A DNA stretch of 64,000 nt from assembly GCF_016097555.1 (NCBI RefSeq), contig NC_054712.1, positions 54,994,172 through 55,058,171 on the forward strand, in the 5' to 3' direction. Both the position numbers and the translations under genes were made by a program. The notes beneath the pieces were generated by a model. It saw only the letters and a list, made by a program, of their open reading frames with translations, was not told the DNA's origin and did no database searches. Source of the stretch: Gigantopelta aegis. Lineage: Eukaryota > Mollusca > Gastropoda > Neomphalida > Peltospiridae. This document shows positions 45,419-59,600 of this stretch, one piece after another. Each line of letters opens with the position of its first letter. The stretch's first letter is position 1.

Positions 45419-46450
45419 GTCCCAAGTGATTAATACTTGAAAAGACAGATTGAAACGCAAAACAATAAGCTGTTATTACCACTGGAACATTTCCTAGTTA
45501 TGGAACAATTATGTAGGCGCATTAGCAGACTCGGCTACGGCTAATGCTTATTGTATACACGTGTGACTGTGTACGTTTTGTTAGTGTGCGTGTTTGTACA
45601 TGTGGGTGGAGGGTTGGTTGGTATAAGCGCATGTTTTCGTTTTATGTAAAACAAAATAAACGTTTTATAGAATGTTGAGCCATTGTGAGGTGCGTGTGCA
45701 GGTGAAAGGTTGCTCAAGCAAAATATCTCCCCCCCCCCTCCCCCCAAATATATTTCCCGGGGGAAGCATGACTCGACCCCCCCCCCCCCCCCCATAAACT
45801 ACGCTCACCAGTCTAGTCCCCTCCCTGCTAAAATTCACGCATCCACACCTGATTATTGATGTTTTGCAAGCTAAATGCGGTTACCTCGTGATCTACAATA
45901 ATTAACCATGTGAAATAAACGGAAAACTTAAGTGTTACAAAACTACAAAAATAATAACACATTGACAATATACATTTAATATAATTTAATCAAAACTTTA
46001 CATATTGCACATGAATCAATAAATAAAAATGTGGAGAAACACATGTAATATTAGTCACATTTTCTTGGAAGTCAACAATTTTTGTATTTACGTTTGTCAA
46101 TTTAGATTCGTGCTAATATCCACTTGCGGTTCAAGCACGTAGTCCTGGGCACGGGTACGCGCTTCGTATATCTTGTCTGATGATACATTGATAGGGTTTA
46201 ATTAAGCCTTATGCCCGATACACACCTACCAATTAACGCAGACTATACAGTCGAGAGAGTCGAAGTTAAACGGTAGGTGTGCGCCAAGCATTGAGTTAAA
46301 TTAACATTAATTCAGTCTGTGGGTCATATGGAACCAGTAACGGTATGCGAACCCAGTTTCCTCCGGTCATAATCAGGATTTTTTAATAGAGTGGCCCCAA
46401 AACACTTTATTGTTTTTAAAAATAGAATTTAAAGCTGCTTAACTAATGGA

Positions 46451-47372
46451 CCAATCTAATTAAAATGTGGATCTAACAGCAGCCCGTTGGAGCTCATGTC
46501 CAGTTGACCTTTCATTCGACCAATCAAAACCTTACTTGCAAAATCATGTCAGTGATTTGAAAAGAATTTGAAAACATTCACCGGCCTCAGTAGCGCAGTG
46601 GTTAAGCCATTGGACTACAGACTGGTAGGTACAGGGTTCGCAGCCCGGTACCGGCTCCAACCCAGAGCGAGTTATTAAAGGCTCAATGGGTAGGTGTAAG
46701 GCCACTACACCCTCTTCTCTCTCACTAACCAACTAACAACTAACCCACTGTCCTGGACAGACAGCCCAGCTAGCTGAGGTGTTTGCCCAGGACAGCATGC
46801 TTGAACCTTAATTGGATATAAGCAAGAAAATAAGTTGAAATGAATGAATGAATGAAAACATTCGGGATTATGCCGAGGGTATACGAAATGATTCGGGTGA
46901 ATTACGAAGTATGCCGGAAACTAATTTCAATATAAAATTTTATATAAAATTCGTTTCAAGACGAAAACAAAACCGTGATTGCATAGCCATAAAATCTGTT
47001 TATACTAGTATACAATCTAGAGTTTATTACTGTACTTTTCCACGGTTTTTTCAATGTTGAAATAGACCAACAAGTTCGCCTATTGCATAAATAGTCTCGC
47101 CCGATATTTTTTGAATTTGTATGCTCCCGAATAACGCTATGAAAGGCGAAGTGTAATTGGTCGATATTTAAATTGTTATTACCCTCCTGTCCCGGAATTG
47201 GTCAGAGGCTAAGTCCGGGGTGGGCGTGCCTGAACCTTAGTTGGATATGTGCACGTAAAAACAGTTCCGCATACATTGTTATTTATAGATGAAATGTCAC
47301 CTGGACATGGGGTTCCACGCAGTGCTGTTAGATCTACTGGTGAGACCAGTAGAGCTAATTTTAATCAGATTG
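46451..47372. mobile_element. Non-autonomous TIR element copy 2, 922 bp
   Basis: Same family as 43844-45202; 8-bp duplication CTAATGGA at 46443-46450 and 47373-47380. It contains a SINE insertion (46581-46853) and, near the right end, extra sequence (about 47180-47290) that includes a family C SINE tail scrap. Confidence 0.9.
46581..46853 (+). repeat. SINE family C, full length with target duplication
   Basis: Head CCGGCCTCAGTAGCGCAGTG, B-box region GGTACAGGGTTCGCAGCCC, body through CTGTCCTGGACAGACAGCCC, tail TTGAACCTTAATTGGATATA and (GAAT)n. GAAAACATTC is duplicated at 46571-46580 and 46854-46863. The sister TIR element at 44780 shows the empty site. Confidence 0.93.
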
Positions 47373-47782
47373 CTAATGGATGGGATAAATTTGTATGTTT
47401 TGTGTATTCTGTAATATATATTGTTTGATCAAAAATAGGGGGGGGGGGGGGGGGGGGTCATTTTGCCCTCGCATGAATCTGCGCCTGATAACGACGATGG
47501 TTTAACTACTATATTATTGAGACTGGTAGGCCCTATGTAATGTTAGATTCCATTTCATTTCACGTTCGTGCTTATATCCAATTACGTTTGAAGCGCGCTG
47601 CCTGTGCACGATATGGGTTAATGGTTAGATATTAGATAGAGAGAAGTCGTGTAGTGGCTGTACAGCTAACCACTGGGCCATTAAATCTGAACGACAAAAC
47701 CGTTATCCATGACAAAGACCGTATCTCTGCACAATGCAGAGTCCAATAGGTATTTGGCAAAATAGTGGTCGATTCCGTCATT

Positions 47783-48043
47783 TACATTTCAACTTATTTT
47801 CGTAGTTATATCCGATTAAGGTTCAAGCACACTGTCCTGGGCACACACCTCAGCTATCTGGACTGTCTGTCTAGGACAGTGGGTTTGTGGTTAGTGATTA
47901 GTGAGAGAGAAGAAGATGTAGTGGTCTTACACCTACCCACTGAGTCGTTAAAACTCGCTCTGGGTGGGAGCCGGTACCGGGCTGTGAACCCAGTACCTAC
48001 CAGTCTTAGGCAGGATGGCTTAACCTCGACACCACCGAGGCCA

Positions 48044-48046
<3 letters not shown>
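47783..48046 (-). repeat. SINE family C, full length
   Basis: Reverse copy from ATTTCAACTTATTTTCGTAG to CTCGACACCACCGAGGCC, immediately followed by an (AT)n tract. Confidence 0.9.

Positions 48047-48102
<56 letters not shown>
48046..48102. repeat. (AT)n microsatellite
   Basis: About 57 bases of pure AT beside the SINE head. Confidence 0.95.
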
Positions 48103-48106
<4 letters not shown>

Positions 48107-48607
48107 CCTAGTTCATAAGAAGGCAGTCACTCCCGATGAGATCCTTTACTGGACAATGCATCCTTCTTACACCGCCACAAAGAGGACTGCCAGTCCCAGA
48201 CTAGTTTACTAAATAAAAACTTACACAGGACATAGCTCATTGGAATAAAACTCGGTCTAGGTGTACCTAATGGAGTGTGTTAAATTACTCATGTAATACC
48301 ATCGAACTCAAAGCGATTGTAAAGGGCTGCAACTGGGGAATGCCTCGCTCAGTCACCTAACTACTGCAAACAAATTTCTATGCCATAAATAAAAGCAGAA
48401 ACCTTGGCAATTTAGATGCAACTGCATCTGTACCCAAATAGATATGGCTCGCTAGATATGGCCCTGTGATATTTGCGATAATGGAATCAGAGATGACTGG
48501 ATCAGGAACATCAGTGTTGTAGAAGTGGTGACTGTCATCAAATGGTTAGAGTTGTAGAACCGAGAAAAGTCACAAAATTATGTATTTCATAGATGACGTC
48601 AGTTATG

Positions 48608-49252
48608 TCACGTGTTATACAATGGCGGCACTGGCTTCTTCCTCGGACACGACTCGGTAATGGCTGCACTTATCTGACGTATCCACTTGTTGGCCACTAC
48701 ACGAATAGAAAAGAAAGAAAAAAACCTTACAATTTACAACAGTGTATGTTTATATATACATGTAGGCCTAAATAAATGTAGTAAAAAGAAAACAAAACAT
48801 CAAGTCATAGAAATACATTTAGTCTTCTTCAGCTAGACAAAAAAGGGCACATTTAAACAAAAATGGCGCTTTTTCTGGTGATCAACTGACCCCCGCCTCC
48901 CATCGTGCCCAATCGCAAGTGACGGCCTAGAAGAAGTGACCGAGTGGTTCTCAATACACAGTGCTAAGGGGAAACTACTCACATTGGTTTCTTAATAGTT
49001 ATTAAATAGTGTGATCATGCGAGTTTTTTATTTCTATAATAATGTACCCCAGACAGTTGACACAGAATAAAGGCAATATATTAAACATTAAACGTCAAAC
49101 GTATTTGACAGTGAACCACTGGCGTAGCCAAGTGTGGGCCATGGGAGTCAGCCACGCCCCTCATCCCCCAATCACATCTATTTTGTTTCCCCGCCACTTT
49201 TTAGATTATTATGCATGTCGCCCCACAACACGATTTACAGACAGTGTGGGTG

Positions 49253-49321
<69 letters not shown>

Positions 49322-52300
49322 CCTCCCACCATTACCATATGAAATCCGGTCTACGCCAGTAAGTTAAGCAGGATAAAACTGATAGCGCTTATACAGAATT
49401 GATCCCATGGGATGGGCGGGGAGTGGATGCAATTTGTTACATGCACTTACCAGTTACGCTATTACACTTTTACTCAAACCAAATAAGCATAGGGAAATAA
49501 ATACACGAGTACCCACCAAGCATATACAGAGAATACTACGATTGGCGCATGCCTAAACTAACATACCCCATTTTTGTCCATATAAAACTGGACAACCTCC
49601 GTGCTTCGTCCGAGGATCCGGTTGTCCATCCGGCGTGTAGTTATACCAAAAGACAGCTGCATACTGGAAATAAAATAAACATGTTCGTGTTTTTAGTCTG
49701 TTCAAGACTTTGAAAGGCATTTTATTATTACTTACTATTAGAATTTTGCACAGTTTGGAAGAGGGATTGTTTTGAATTTCTTTTTAATATGCAATTATTA
49801 TTTCTAGAGATATATGTGTATATATAATTTGTCCAATTATAAAACGCTAATAGAAAGAATTATCGTCCGTGGACCTGTTTCAGTGAGGTTCCTGTTTCGG
49901 TGGTTGCGTCGTTTGTGCGCAACAGTATGTACATTTGAATATTTTTAATGAATTTGACTTTTGCATGGAGAAAGTAAACAAAAACGAGCAAAAGAAAGCA
50001 AGATTGAACTCAACCCACTCATTAACACGGCACATTTCTTAATATATGTATCTTTTTTCTATGATTTTCAAAGACTGTAATTTGAAAGAAAACTTAATTT
50101 TAAAAACTATTTGTTTCTGTTCTCAGCTATACTGCTATCTGGTTATTGAAGTCACATGACTCATGTCGTCTGCTGGTAAAACTCTTTTAAGAGATACTTG
50201 TCAAAAATATATGATCCTTATATGTTTTAACATAAATATCTTTCTGGATATCTGTTTATATATTTATTTAAACTCATAATGCAGCTTATATTTTCTAACC
50301 AATCAATTTTACTATAATAACCATTCATTTACTCAACTTATAACACGACTGCAAGACATCAGAAATGTTATATTCGTTTTCCTAAAATGTTGTTTGTTAA
50401 AACTGGTTCTCGAGGACTCCATTTTGTAATTTGCCTTAAAATATTTAAAATAATAAGAACATGTTTTGTTAAATAACATGCATGTTTTGATAAAACACTA
50501 AAAAGTTTTGTGTTGGAAAGTTTTTGCTGTAAGCTATACCACTAAACGTTTTACTCACCGAAACAGGTTACGTAGATAACAATATTTACTGCTGATGCAT
50601 TCACAGTTTGTGAAGCACGTGCAGTAAACTTAGCTACTAAGCGGCCAGTTTTAATGCTCATTTGAAGTGTAGAAATACTAATAAAAAGGTAGCTATTTGG
50701 ATAACAACTGTCTGTTTATAAATATTGATAATATTGATAATAGCTCCTATATACACAGGTACGCATCTGCGTACCACCTGAAATTACAAATATTTTTATT
50801 ATTACATGTATATAAATATAAGATGTAAATGCGTGTATGTTCTATGTTTTATTCCATCGCCAAAAAGGTCTGCGTACCACCTGGAAACCCCAAGCTAGGC
50901 CCCTGGATATGCTTTAGAACTGAATGTTTATGCTCACTCAAACTGGTTCACCCATGATATGAATATTCACGATTTGTTAAAAAACCATTCAGGGCCATAC
51001 TTATATTAAAATAACAGGGAGAGGAGTGGGCGTTTTGTTGATGTAAAATCGATGCAATCCAAGCTCCTAATTATATCCGATGTATTTTTCAGCGTGGAAG
51101 ATTGATGCACGCCAGTATATTGGGGGACGGGGGTGCAAAACACAAACTCCAGATTTTGTGTGAACTTACTTTATGGATGGCCCCTAATCCTACAGGATTT
51201 GATTTTTCAGTTAAGTAGGAGCCAGTAACGGTTAGGGTTAACGTCGGGGTTTATGTTAGGGTTGAAATTTACGACTCGTGAATATAATACTAATACTATA
51301 GTAATAGCGTTCTATGTTAAGCGTGAATATAATTCCGTATTTAATATCCTACCTTGATTGGTTGAGCACCGATACCCAAGACAGGAAATACGGTGGCTCC
51401 CCCTGCGTCAACGTCGCCTAACTGGAACAAATTACGTAGATATTTGTCAATAATGCTTAAAATATTCAATCCATAATATTTATTTTATGTTATGAACGAG
51501 TGAAGAATGTTGATAAACTTTTTTTTTAATGTTTTGCTTTTACCATAGTTTGACACTCAATAGCGATGGTGCTGAGGTTGTCGTTAAACATATTTTCTAT
51601 TCTATTATATTTTATTCTATAAACGTTTTAATGCCAAAACTACTGAAAGGTAGAGTGAAACATTCTGATATTGTACACAAAAGAGACCAGATAGGTTTGA
51701 CTGTTAGGCTACCACAGTTGTATGTATGCCAAATCTGCGTATAATGAGATAATAATGTACATTAACACAAAGTATGGACGGGTCCAGGGGCGAAGGGAGT
51801 GTTCACTCTTGTGTATATTCTTTACACTAGCGTTTCACCTCTTCTTTTTTCAAAATGATGTAACATTTCGCACCCACACACCCCTTTTTAGATTAATATA
51901 TCCGCCCTTGAACCATATCTTTACAACTGCTCTCAAGTCGATTTGATTTTTATCAGATTGAATCGCTCTTTGCATGACTGACGCAAAATAAATATGGGAC
52001 GAATGTACGAAGCCTGTTTTTTTTGTTTAACACAGGTGTTTAAGCATTGTAAATGTATGTAGTTACACGCGTATAAGACAGGTGTTTAAGCATTGTAAAT
52101 ATATGTAGTTACACGAGTATATATTAATTCATAAACAGGCTTTGTAAATTCGTCCCATATTTATTTACTATTTTACCTTAGAGCAGTTGTAGTAACAGTA
52201 TAAAAGTTTCTTATTAGCTTAGCTACTTTTTGAGTCAAATAAATATTGAATTACATATACATATATTTTGTCTGCGAAATTAATTGTTACTTAACTTCAG

Positions 52301-53545
52301 AAACAAACAAATAAAGGAGTAATCTATTAAATTCTGTAGTACTCTCGTTTTGCACATTTCTCATTATGCATTCTCGTTACTATTTTGCGGTTCTCACAAT
52401 AAAATTCGATCAAACACCACAATTCTTTATTACAGGTTTTACAGTATAAACGCCCCTTTAATCATATTAGACGTGGATAAATATATACTGAAAAAGATAA
52501 AAACTTACATAGAACATAAATGTCGCTAATCTGTCCCCGCTATCCTTTATAAAACCTGTTGAGTACTTGAGTTGTTCGGAGTCCTGCAAGAAAAATAAAT
52601 TGATATACATCTGATATAATCTGATATAATCTGATATAATCTGAATATATTCTCAACATTTAAGCATTTAGAATACTTTATCCAGTGTTGTTTTCTTCCT
52701 TCTTGTGACGTTTCTCGTTTTCTACTGTTGATATCTTCTTCTTGTCGTTCCTTCTTCTAATGATATCACAGGGAGATGTTTGCTGCCAGGATGAATCTCA
52801 CAGTGACACGGAGGGATTCCATCCTGGATAATAATGAGGCGCTATTTCTCATCTTTCTTGATTCCTATGACACACCATTCCTCGATTCTTTTCATTTTCA
52901 TATGATGCACCATTCCTAGATATCCTTGATGCACATGAGACACCATTCTTTGATTTTCCTTATTCATGATATGTCATTTCTTGATTTCCATTGTCCGTTT
53001 TATGTAACCTTGGCCACGAGTGTTCACTAATCACTATATCGACGTTCTCGTAGTCATAGGCGTATGGGCTCCCATTTCTTGATTTCCATTGTCTGTTTTA
53101 TGTAACCTTGGCCACGAGTGTTCACTAATCACTATATCGACGTTCTCGTAGTCATAGGCGTATGGGCTCCCATTTTTGTAGGGGCCGGGCTGTCTTTTGC
53201 CCGAATTAAACGAAAATGCCCGAATCTGGTTAACAACATTTATACATATTAGCATTACTATCAAACAGTTAGATAGCAAACGCATCACGGGGCATTTTTA
53301 CATGGATTACAACTAATTTTGAGGGTAGAATGATGAAAATACATGGTATAAAGGTCTTTGGTTAGCACATTTTGATTGAATACTTGTATAATTTTTGCAC
53401 GAATTTGAGTTTTTGCTCCAGCACTAGGGGGCAGTTGCCCCCCCCCCCCCCCCCCTCCCCCTGTCTAGTACGCTTATGCTCATAGTGAGAAAGCTTTAAT
53501 CTGTGTGGTGACAAAAATTATATTCTCATAGGACTCGGATGAAGA

Positions 53546-53637
<92 letters not shown>

Positions 53638-56559
53638 GTGTGGCGTAACATAGCTAATAGTATATATATACTTACCACGAAATAGTCGTAGTGAGGTACA
53701 TACTGTCCGCCGATACCATAGTTGAGTACCTGAAATTGGACGACTTGAATATAACACCATTACAGACATAAAACAAAACGGGGAGTGGGGTGGGTATTGT
53801 GAAACAACCGAGACAGAGTAATACAGGACTATTTTTAGCTAGACAAAAAATTATACTTTTTAGTTAAGCTTAAAGGACACTTACTATTATATCTGAGGAG
53901 AAGCTGTCTTCTGACATTCGTTAATTACTGCCTTGTTAGTATTCTTACAGTATAAAGTGCACTTTTGTCAAAAGTTTCGGCCTTACACCGTTCCGACCCC
54001 ACTCTACCCTGGTTGGTATGGCCGAGATATAGAGAAATGTATAATTACTGTACCTGTAAGGGTTCCGCAAGGGTTCTGTTGTCTCTGAAGTCGGTTAGCA
54101 GTCCCGTGATCTCGGAAACCCTTCGACTGAGACGTTCCACAATAGACGTGTGGTTGTCCCACAGCCAGGCTCTGTTCGCATATATATAAATTAGAAAATA
54201 TATACTCAGTAAAATTAATTAAGGGTCAGTAAACTATCTGGTCTGGGGATTTTGTTTTGCTAGTGAGAGTTAGCAAGTTTTGATCAGATTATTTTTAAAT
54301 GATATTTGAGTAATCTTTGAATTCTTTGTAAAACCAAAAACAAATGTATTTTGTACCATATAATATCAGGAAGAAAATGTTGAACATATCTACTGGCCCT
54401 AATTAATTTGGTTGAGTATACATTAATATGATATACAGTCAATAGTCCGTCCTATCTTCCTACAAAAATGTGTTTTGTAAATAATTTCAGTTTGTTTTGA
54501 CGTATGAAGAAAAGTAAAACTGTTTAGGAAATACACCCCACCCCCAAAAAAACCCCCAAAACAAACAACAACAAAAAACCCCAGGACTATTATTGTGTCC
54601 AATTTAGAAAAGAATCGGCTCACAAATAAATAATTTGTAGTAAATTCCATAACATGAAAAAAGGAGTTCCCTGTAAGATGGACTATGACATCGTAATCTC
54701 GACATTCCAGGATATCTTGAAATTGTTGTCGGTGAAATGTTCTGTGGCATAACTTCACCAACAACTATTTTGTTTATCTCGAACCACAGATGTATCGATG
54801 GTTAGGTTCCTTCAACATTAAGATAATGACGCGTGACAAAATATACTGATGAAAATATATTATTTAATGTTAGAAATAATTAAATTTACCGATATATGAG
54901 TAGACTTATTTTTCGTTTTTGTGGAATCTTTTTCTTTCTTTTTTTTTGTTTTAGGGTATTTGAATAATGTTAAAAATATATATAACTATTAAAGGGACAC
55001 ACCCTAGTTACGGCGTTGTTTTTCGCTATTAAACCCATTTTTTCACAAATAAAATTGCACTTTACTTACCGTTTATTATTTAGAATATACATTACCATTC
55101 ACCTGAAGTGTTTTTTGGTAATCCTGGTAATCCTGGTGTTTGTAATACCACAAATGCATTTTTCTTATTTCTGAAAAACTCACGCGCGTCTGAGAAAAAA
55201 CCGTTGAGCAGACAAGGTCTAATCTATTTTTAGAGGGGATATTTCCATTTCAATGTCACAGACGTTGGTATACCACGTGACCTTTATTATTTTGGTTCGG
55301 CTTGTTTTCTCGTGCACGGTTCGCGCAATCAACATCCGATTTGTTGTTGTTCATTTGTGAGATTTTTCTTCACAGTTCGTGAACATTTTCAGTAACAATA
55401 AAGTTCAGACAAGTAAGTATCTCAATACAAAACGTTACAAACCCTTAAAACCAATAATTTTGCTAAGTCCTACGATATCTGGAGAGGGGATACAACCAGG
55501 ACAGAACAGTTGGAACATGTCCAGGAGAGGTGAAAAGAACGCACCCCATGTCTGTGAAATTTGTCGTGATGTAGGCATTGTTGTGCTTCGAGCGACATCT
55601 ACCGGTGACATCAGAATACAAACTTTCAAAATTATTTCAAGCAATTGGGACATGGGGATTCCCATGGTATTTATCGATATAAAACCTGCTTTTTCACTCC
55701 ATTTGATAAAAACGTGATCTAAGTGTGTTACGAGTTTTTAGATTAACCAAATTATAATTTATTTTCGCTGGATGGAACTAGGGTGTGCGGCTTTAAATAA
55801 GTACAAAAGAAACTTTTTATTAGTAAACATCACAGAGAAATAATCATAACGTGAATTATGTACATTAATAATACGTTTAACATAAAATTAAGTTGTCTGT
55901 CCACAGTTTATTGCCACTGTTAAGCTGTTTCGAAGTACCAGGGTCTTTTTAACGACTAATATTACATATGAAATACATTTTCGTTTGTTACAATATCAGT
56001 ATTTGTAAATCTATGTGTTTGTTTAACGTCCTAATTTTGGCAGTAGCTCAAATCGTTTTTTCTTTCTTTTTTATGTATATTGTTTCTTATATATAAGATT
56101 ATTGGTGGGGGCTACAGGTTGGAGGAAAATACAGTTTGGGCTACCATAAGCATTAGGATGACCTGAAAAGCATTGAATACAAAGTCAATGATGTTGTAAC
56201 AAATGAAAATGTATGTAATATTAGTCTTTAAACAAGGAAATGTTTAATTTTAGTATTTTGATAAGCTCTATTTGTCGGAAGTTTAGGACACTTTCTTTGA
56301 CAAATAAAAACGAAACTCACACTTTACTGGTCCTGGCTTCGTGTTGTTTGTGAGATAATGGAGAATTTCCTGTTGCTGATCGTTCCAACTAGAAAGACAA
56401 AAATATTATATTATCTATCTGTCTGTCTGCCTGTCTGTCTGTCTATCTCGTGATATGTGTATCAGTACGTATGTCTGTCTGTCTGCTATCTATCTATGTA
56501 TGTATGTATGTATGTACATATATACATATATACATATATACATACATGTATATACATAT

Positions 56560-56626
<67 letters not shown>

Positions 56627-59600
56627 CTATCTATCTATCTATCTATCTATATATCTATCTCTGTCTGTCTGTCTCTCTGTCTGTCTGTCTATATATCTAT
56701 AAATCAAAAGTGTGCAATAACCATATACACCGTTTGTATGTCTATGCGATAACTTTAACTCACACCTACGTTGTTACTTTAAATGTGTACATATAATGGT
56801 ACAAAATATGCTCATAAGCTGCCTAGAGTGACGTGGTAATATGAATTTGATATTCCATCATAAAACACACACCAAGCTAGTTGATAGCTGTTTGAGATGT
56901 TCAGCTTCTGTATCGGAAATAGCATCATAGTACAATGCAACCAGTGGATCTTTGCTCAAGATTTCTGTTTTCCAGCGTCGATATGGTATCCTCGTGGTTG
57001 AATATTGACATACAGAACTCTGTATAGCCTACAAACACAAGGGGAAAATATTAATAACAACTAGAAATGTGAGAATAGAAATCTAGGCCTAACTCTTTAC
57101 ATTTTGTCGACCGGAAATGGAAATATAGTCATCTTTGTGAGCCACTGCCGACATGTGCTTCGTGATGGGAGCCTCTCATTTGACTCTAAGTTGTAAAAAG
57201 TGTCTCCCACTATTATACTAATTATAAAAGTCACCGAACCCACTGAAAATGCTTTAAATCATGTTAACTAGTGTAGACGGTTAAAGTCATTTTTACTACC
57301 ATAACATGTTTATGACATTAACGGCTGTGTGCAATAATTTACTTTTAAACTCGGAAGAAGGACAACAGTAAATTAGATTTCAGTCTTGGCGCGCCTTAGG
57401 CCTTTAATCGAATGTTTAACCCTAACTAAAATGAATCATGTTTCTTTTGCATACAGGGACGTGCACGTGTAAAACGGGGTATGGGAAGTAGAAAGCAGAA
57501 GCAAATACGGAAACGTGTCCTTTCATGTGTCCTTTTACATTTTAATCCTGGGTGTCGTTAAACATTTATTCATTCATTCAAGTTTTACAATGTGAGTTTT
57601 GTCTAACCGGTAAAGACCTTTGATTGTTGTGCCATGGTTCTAATTGGTAATGCCCCTCCACCCCTCTCCATTTTATGTTACGTACAGACCTTGAATAAGT
57701 GCCAACATCACGTTTTGAAAACAGGATAGTAAAATGTCGCTTTAAGAAGAACGTATAATGATGTACCGTTTGGTGTGGGTCTTGGTATTTTCTGCACAGC
57801 TGTTCAAATTCCTCATCTGGCGGGTTGAGTTCAAGCGTGTTCATTTCATTTCGCTGACAGTCTGGGGAAAAGAATGATAGATTTTTGTTACATTAATAGT
57901 TTTAATTCAGCATATGATTTTTAAATTTATACTGTGTTTATACATTTATACAATAAATAATCACATAAAATGTGAAATAAACCTGAAAAAACAAACAAAA
58001 TCAACAACAACAAACAAAACAAAACAACACGTATTTGTAGTTGTTAATATACAAATCTGAACGACAAAACTGTAATACGTGATCAAGGCTGTATTTCTGC
58101 ACAGTGCTAAGTCCAATGGGTATTTGGGAAAACAATGGTTGGTTCCACGATTCTCTATCTAGTGCCTCGACTATAGGAGGACAGCCACTCCCGATATCCT
58201 TTACTTGATATTTCACCTTACCCCGCCACAAAGAGGACTGCCAGTCCCAGATTAGTTTAATAAATCAAAACTTGCACAGGACAGAGCTCATTGGCATAAG
58301 TACGGCTGTGTTACACTAAGTGGATTTTTGTTTAATAAAAGTATTTAGGTTTTTCTTTAGTTTTGTTTTAGTTGGTTTTTCCATGTTATTTTTTTTTAAT
58401 ATTGTTTTTATCGTTTTATATTTTTGGTTTTGTTGTTCTTGTTTGTTGTGATTTTTGGTTTTATTTATTTTATCGATATTTAACATGTCTTGGCCGTTTA
58501 ATTGCAGATCAATTGGTTCAAAACTGTTTAGAGATGTTAAAACAATTGTCTGTGTTGGTTATAAAATTGACATTCAAAGACATAATGATGAGTGCATTCA
58601 AAGTATTGTCCACAATTACATGAGAGATCCATAGTAAGTTCCACAGCGATAATGGTCTCTATTTAAAGTAGCGTTTACCATAGTTTGACATCCAATAGCC
58701 GATGTATTTTTCGTGCTGGGGTGTCGTTAAACATTCATTCATTCATTCATTCTATTTAAAGTACTGTAGGCATGTCTTAATCTAGTATGTAAAAAATGTA
58801 CAGGGGTTTTTAAAAGATGTTTTGTATTGTAAATTTGTTACCTGAAAAAGAATGATACGAACATGCTGTACTGTCTTCAGACACATGGCTACCATCTACC
58901 TAAAATGAACATCATTACAACGTCATTACATTAAAATTATAACAAAAGCAAATAGAAATAGACTGGTAGACAGACATACAGGCAAGCAGTCACGCAAACA
59001 TGTAGGTAGGTAAACAGACATAATGGCAGACAAGCAGACAGACAGACAAACAAACAGACAGACAGACAGACAGACAAGATGGCAGGCAAGTAGACAGACA
59101 GACAAACATACAAACCGACAGACAGGCAGGCAGGCAGGCAGACAGGCAGGCATGCAAGCAGACATGTAGATGGACAGAACGTCAGGCAAGTAGACAGACA
59201 GACAAACCGACAGAAAGACAGATCGAATAACTGAAGATTTATAACAAAGTTACTATGTGATTAAACTTAAGATATATTTTTCAAACGTAATTCACAACCG
59301 ATGATTTATGATATTGGAAAAGGCTATATAATTCAATCTAGAAACTCAAGAAGAATTAAGGAAACGATAAGTAATCTTTAATTACTAATTTATTTCCGTG
59401 CCTATATGCATCTAAGGTTCAAAACACATTGTGCTGAGCACGCCAAGAACATATTACTGGCGTATGAAGCGGAGTGGGGACAAGAGGGCATATGACCCCC
59501 TTCTTGATCCACAAGCAGCACCGCTCCCCCCCCCCCCCCCCCCCCCACACACACACACTTTTTGGCACCTTGCTACACCACTGCATATAGGCACTATGAA

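Noticed and set aside
56450-56796. Tyr/Ile/Cys-rich frames of about 110 codons
   Set aside because: Tetranucleotide and AT simple repeats next to a P4HA exon.
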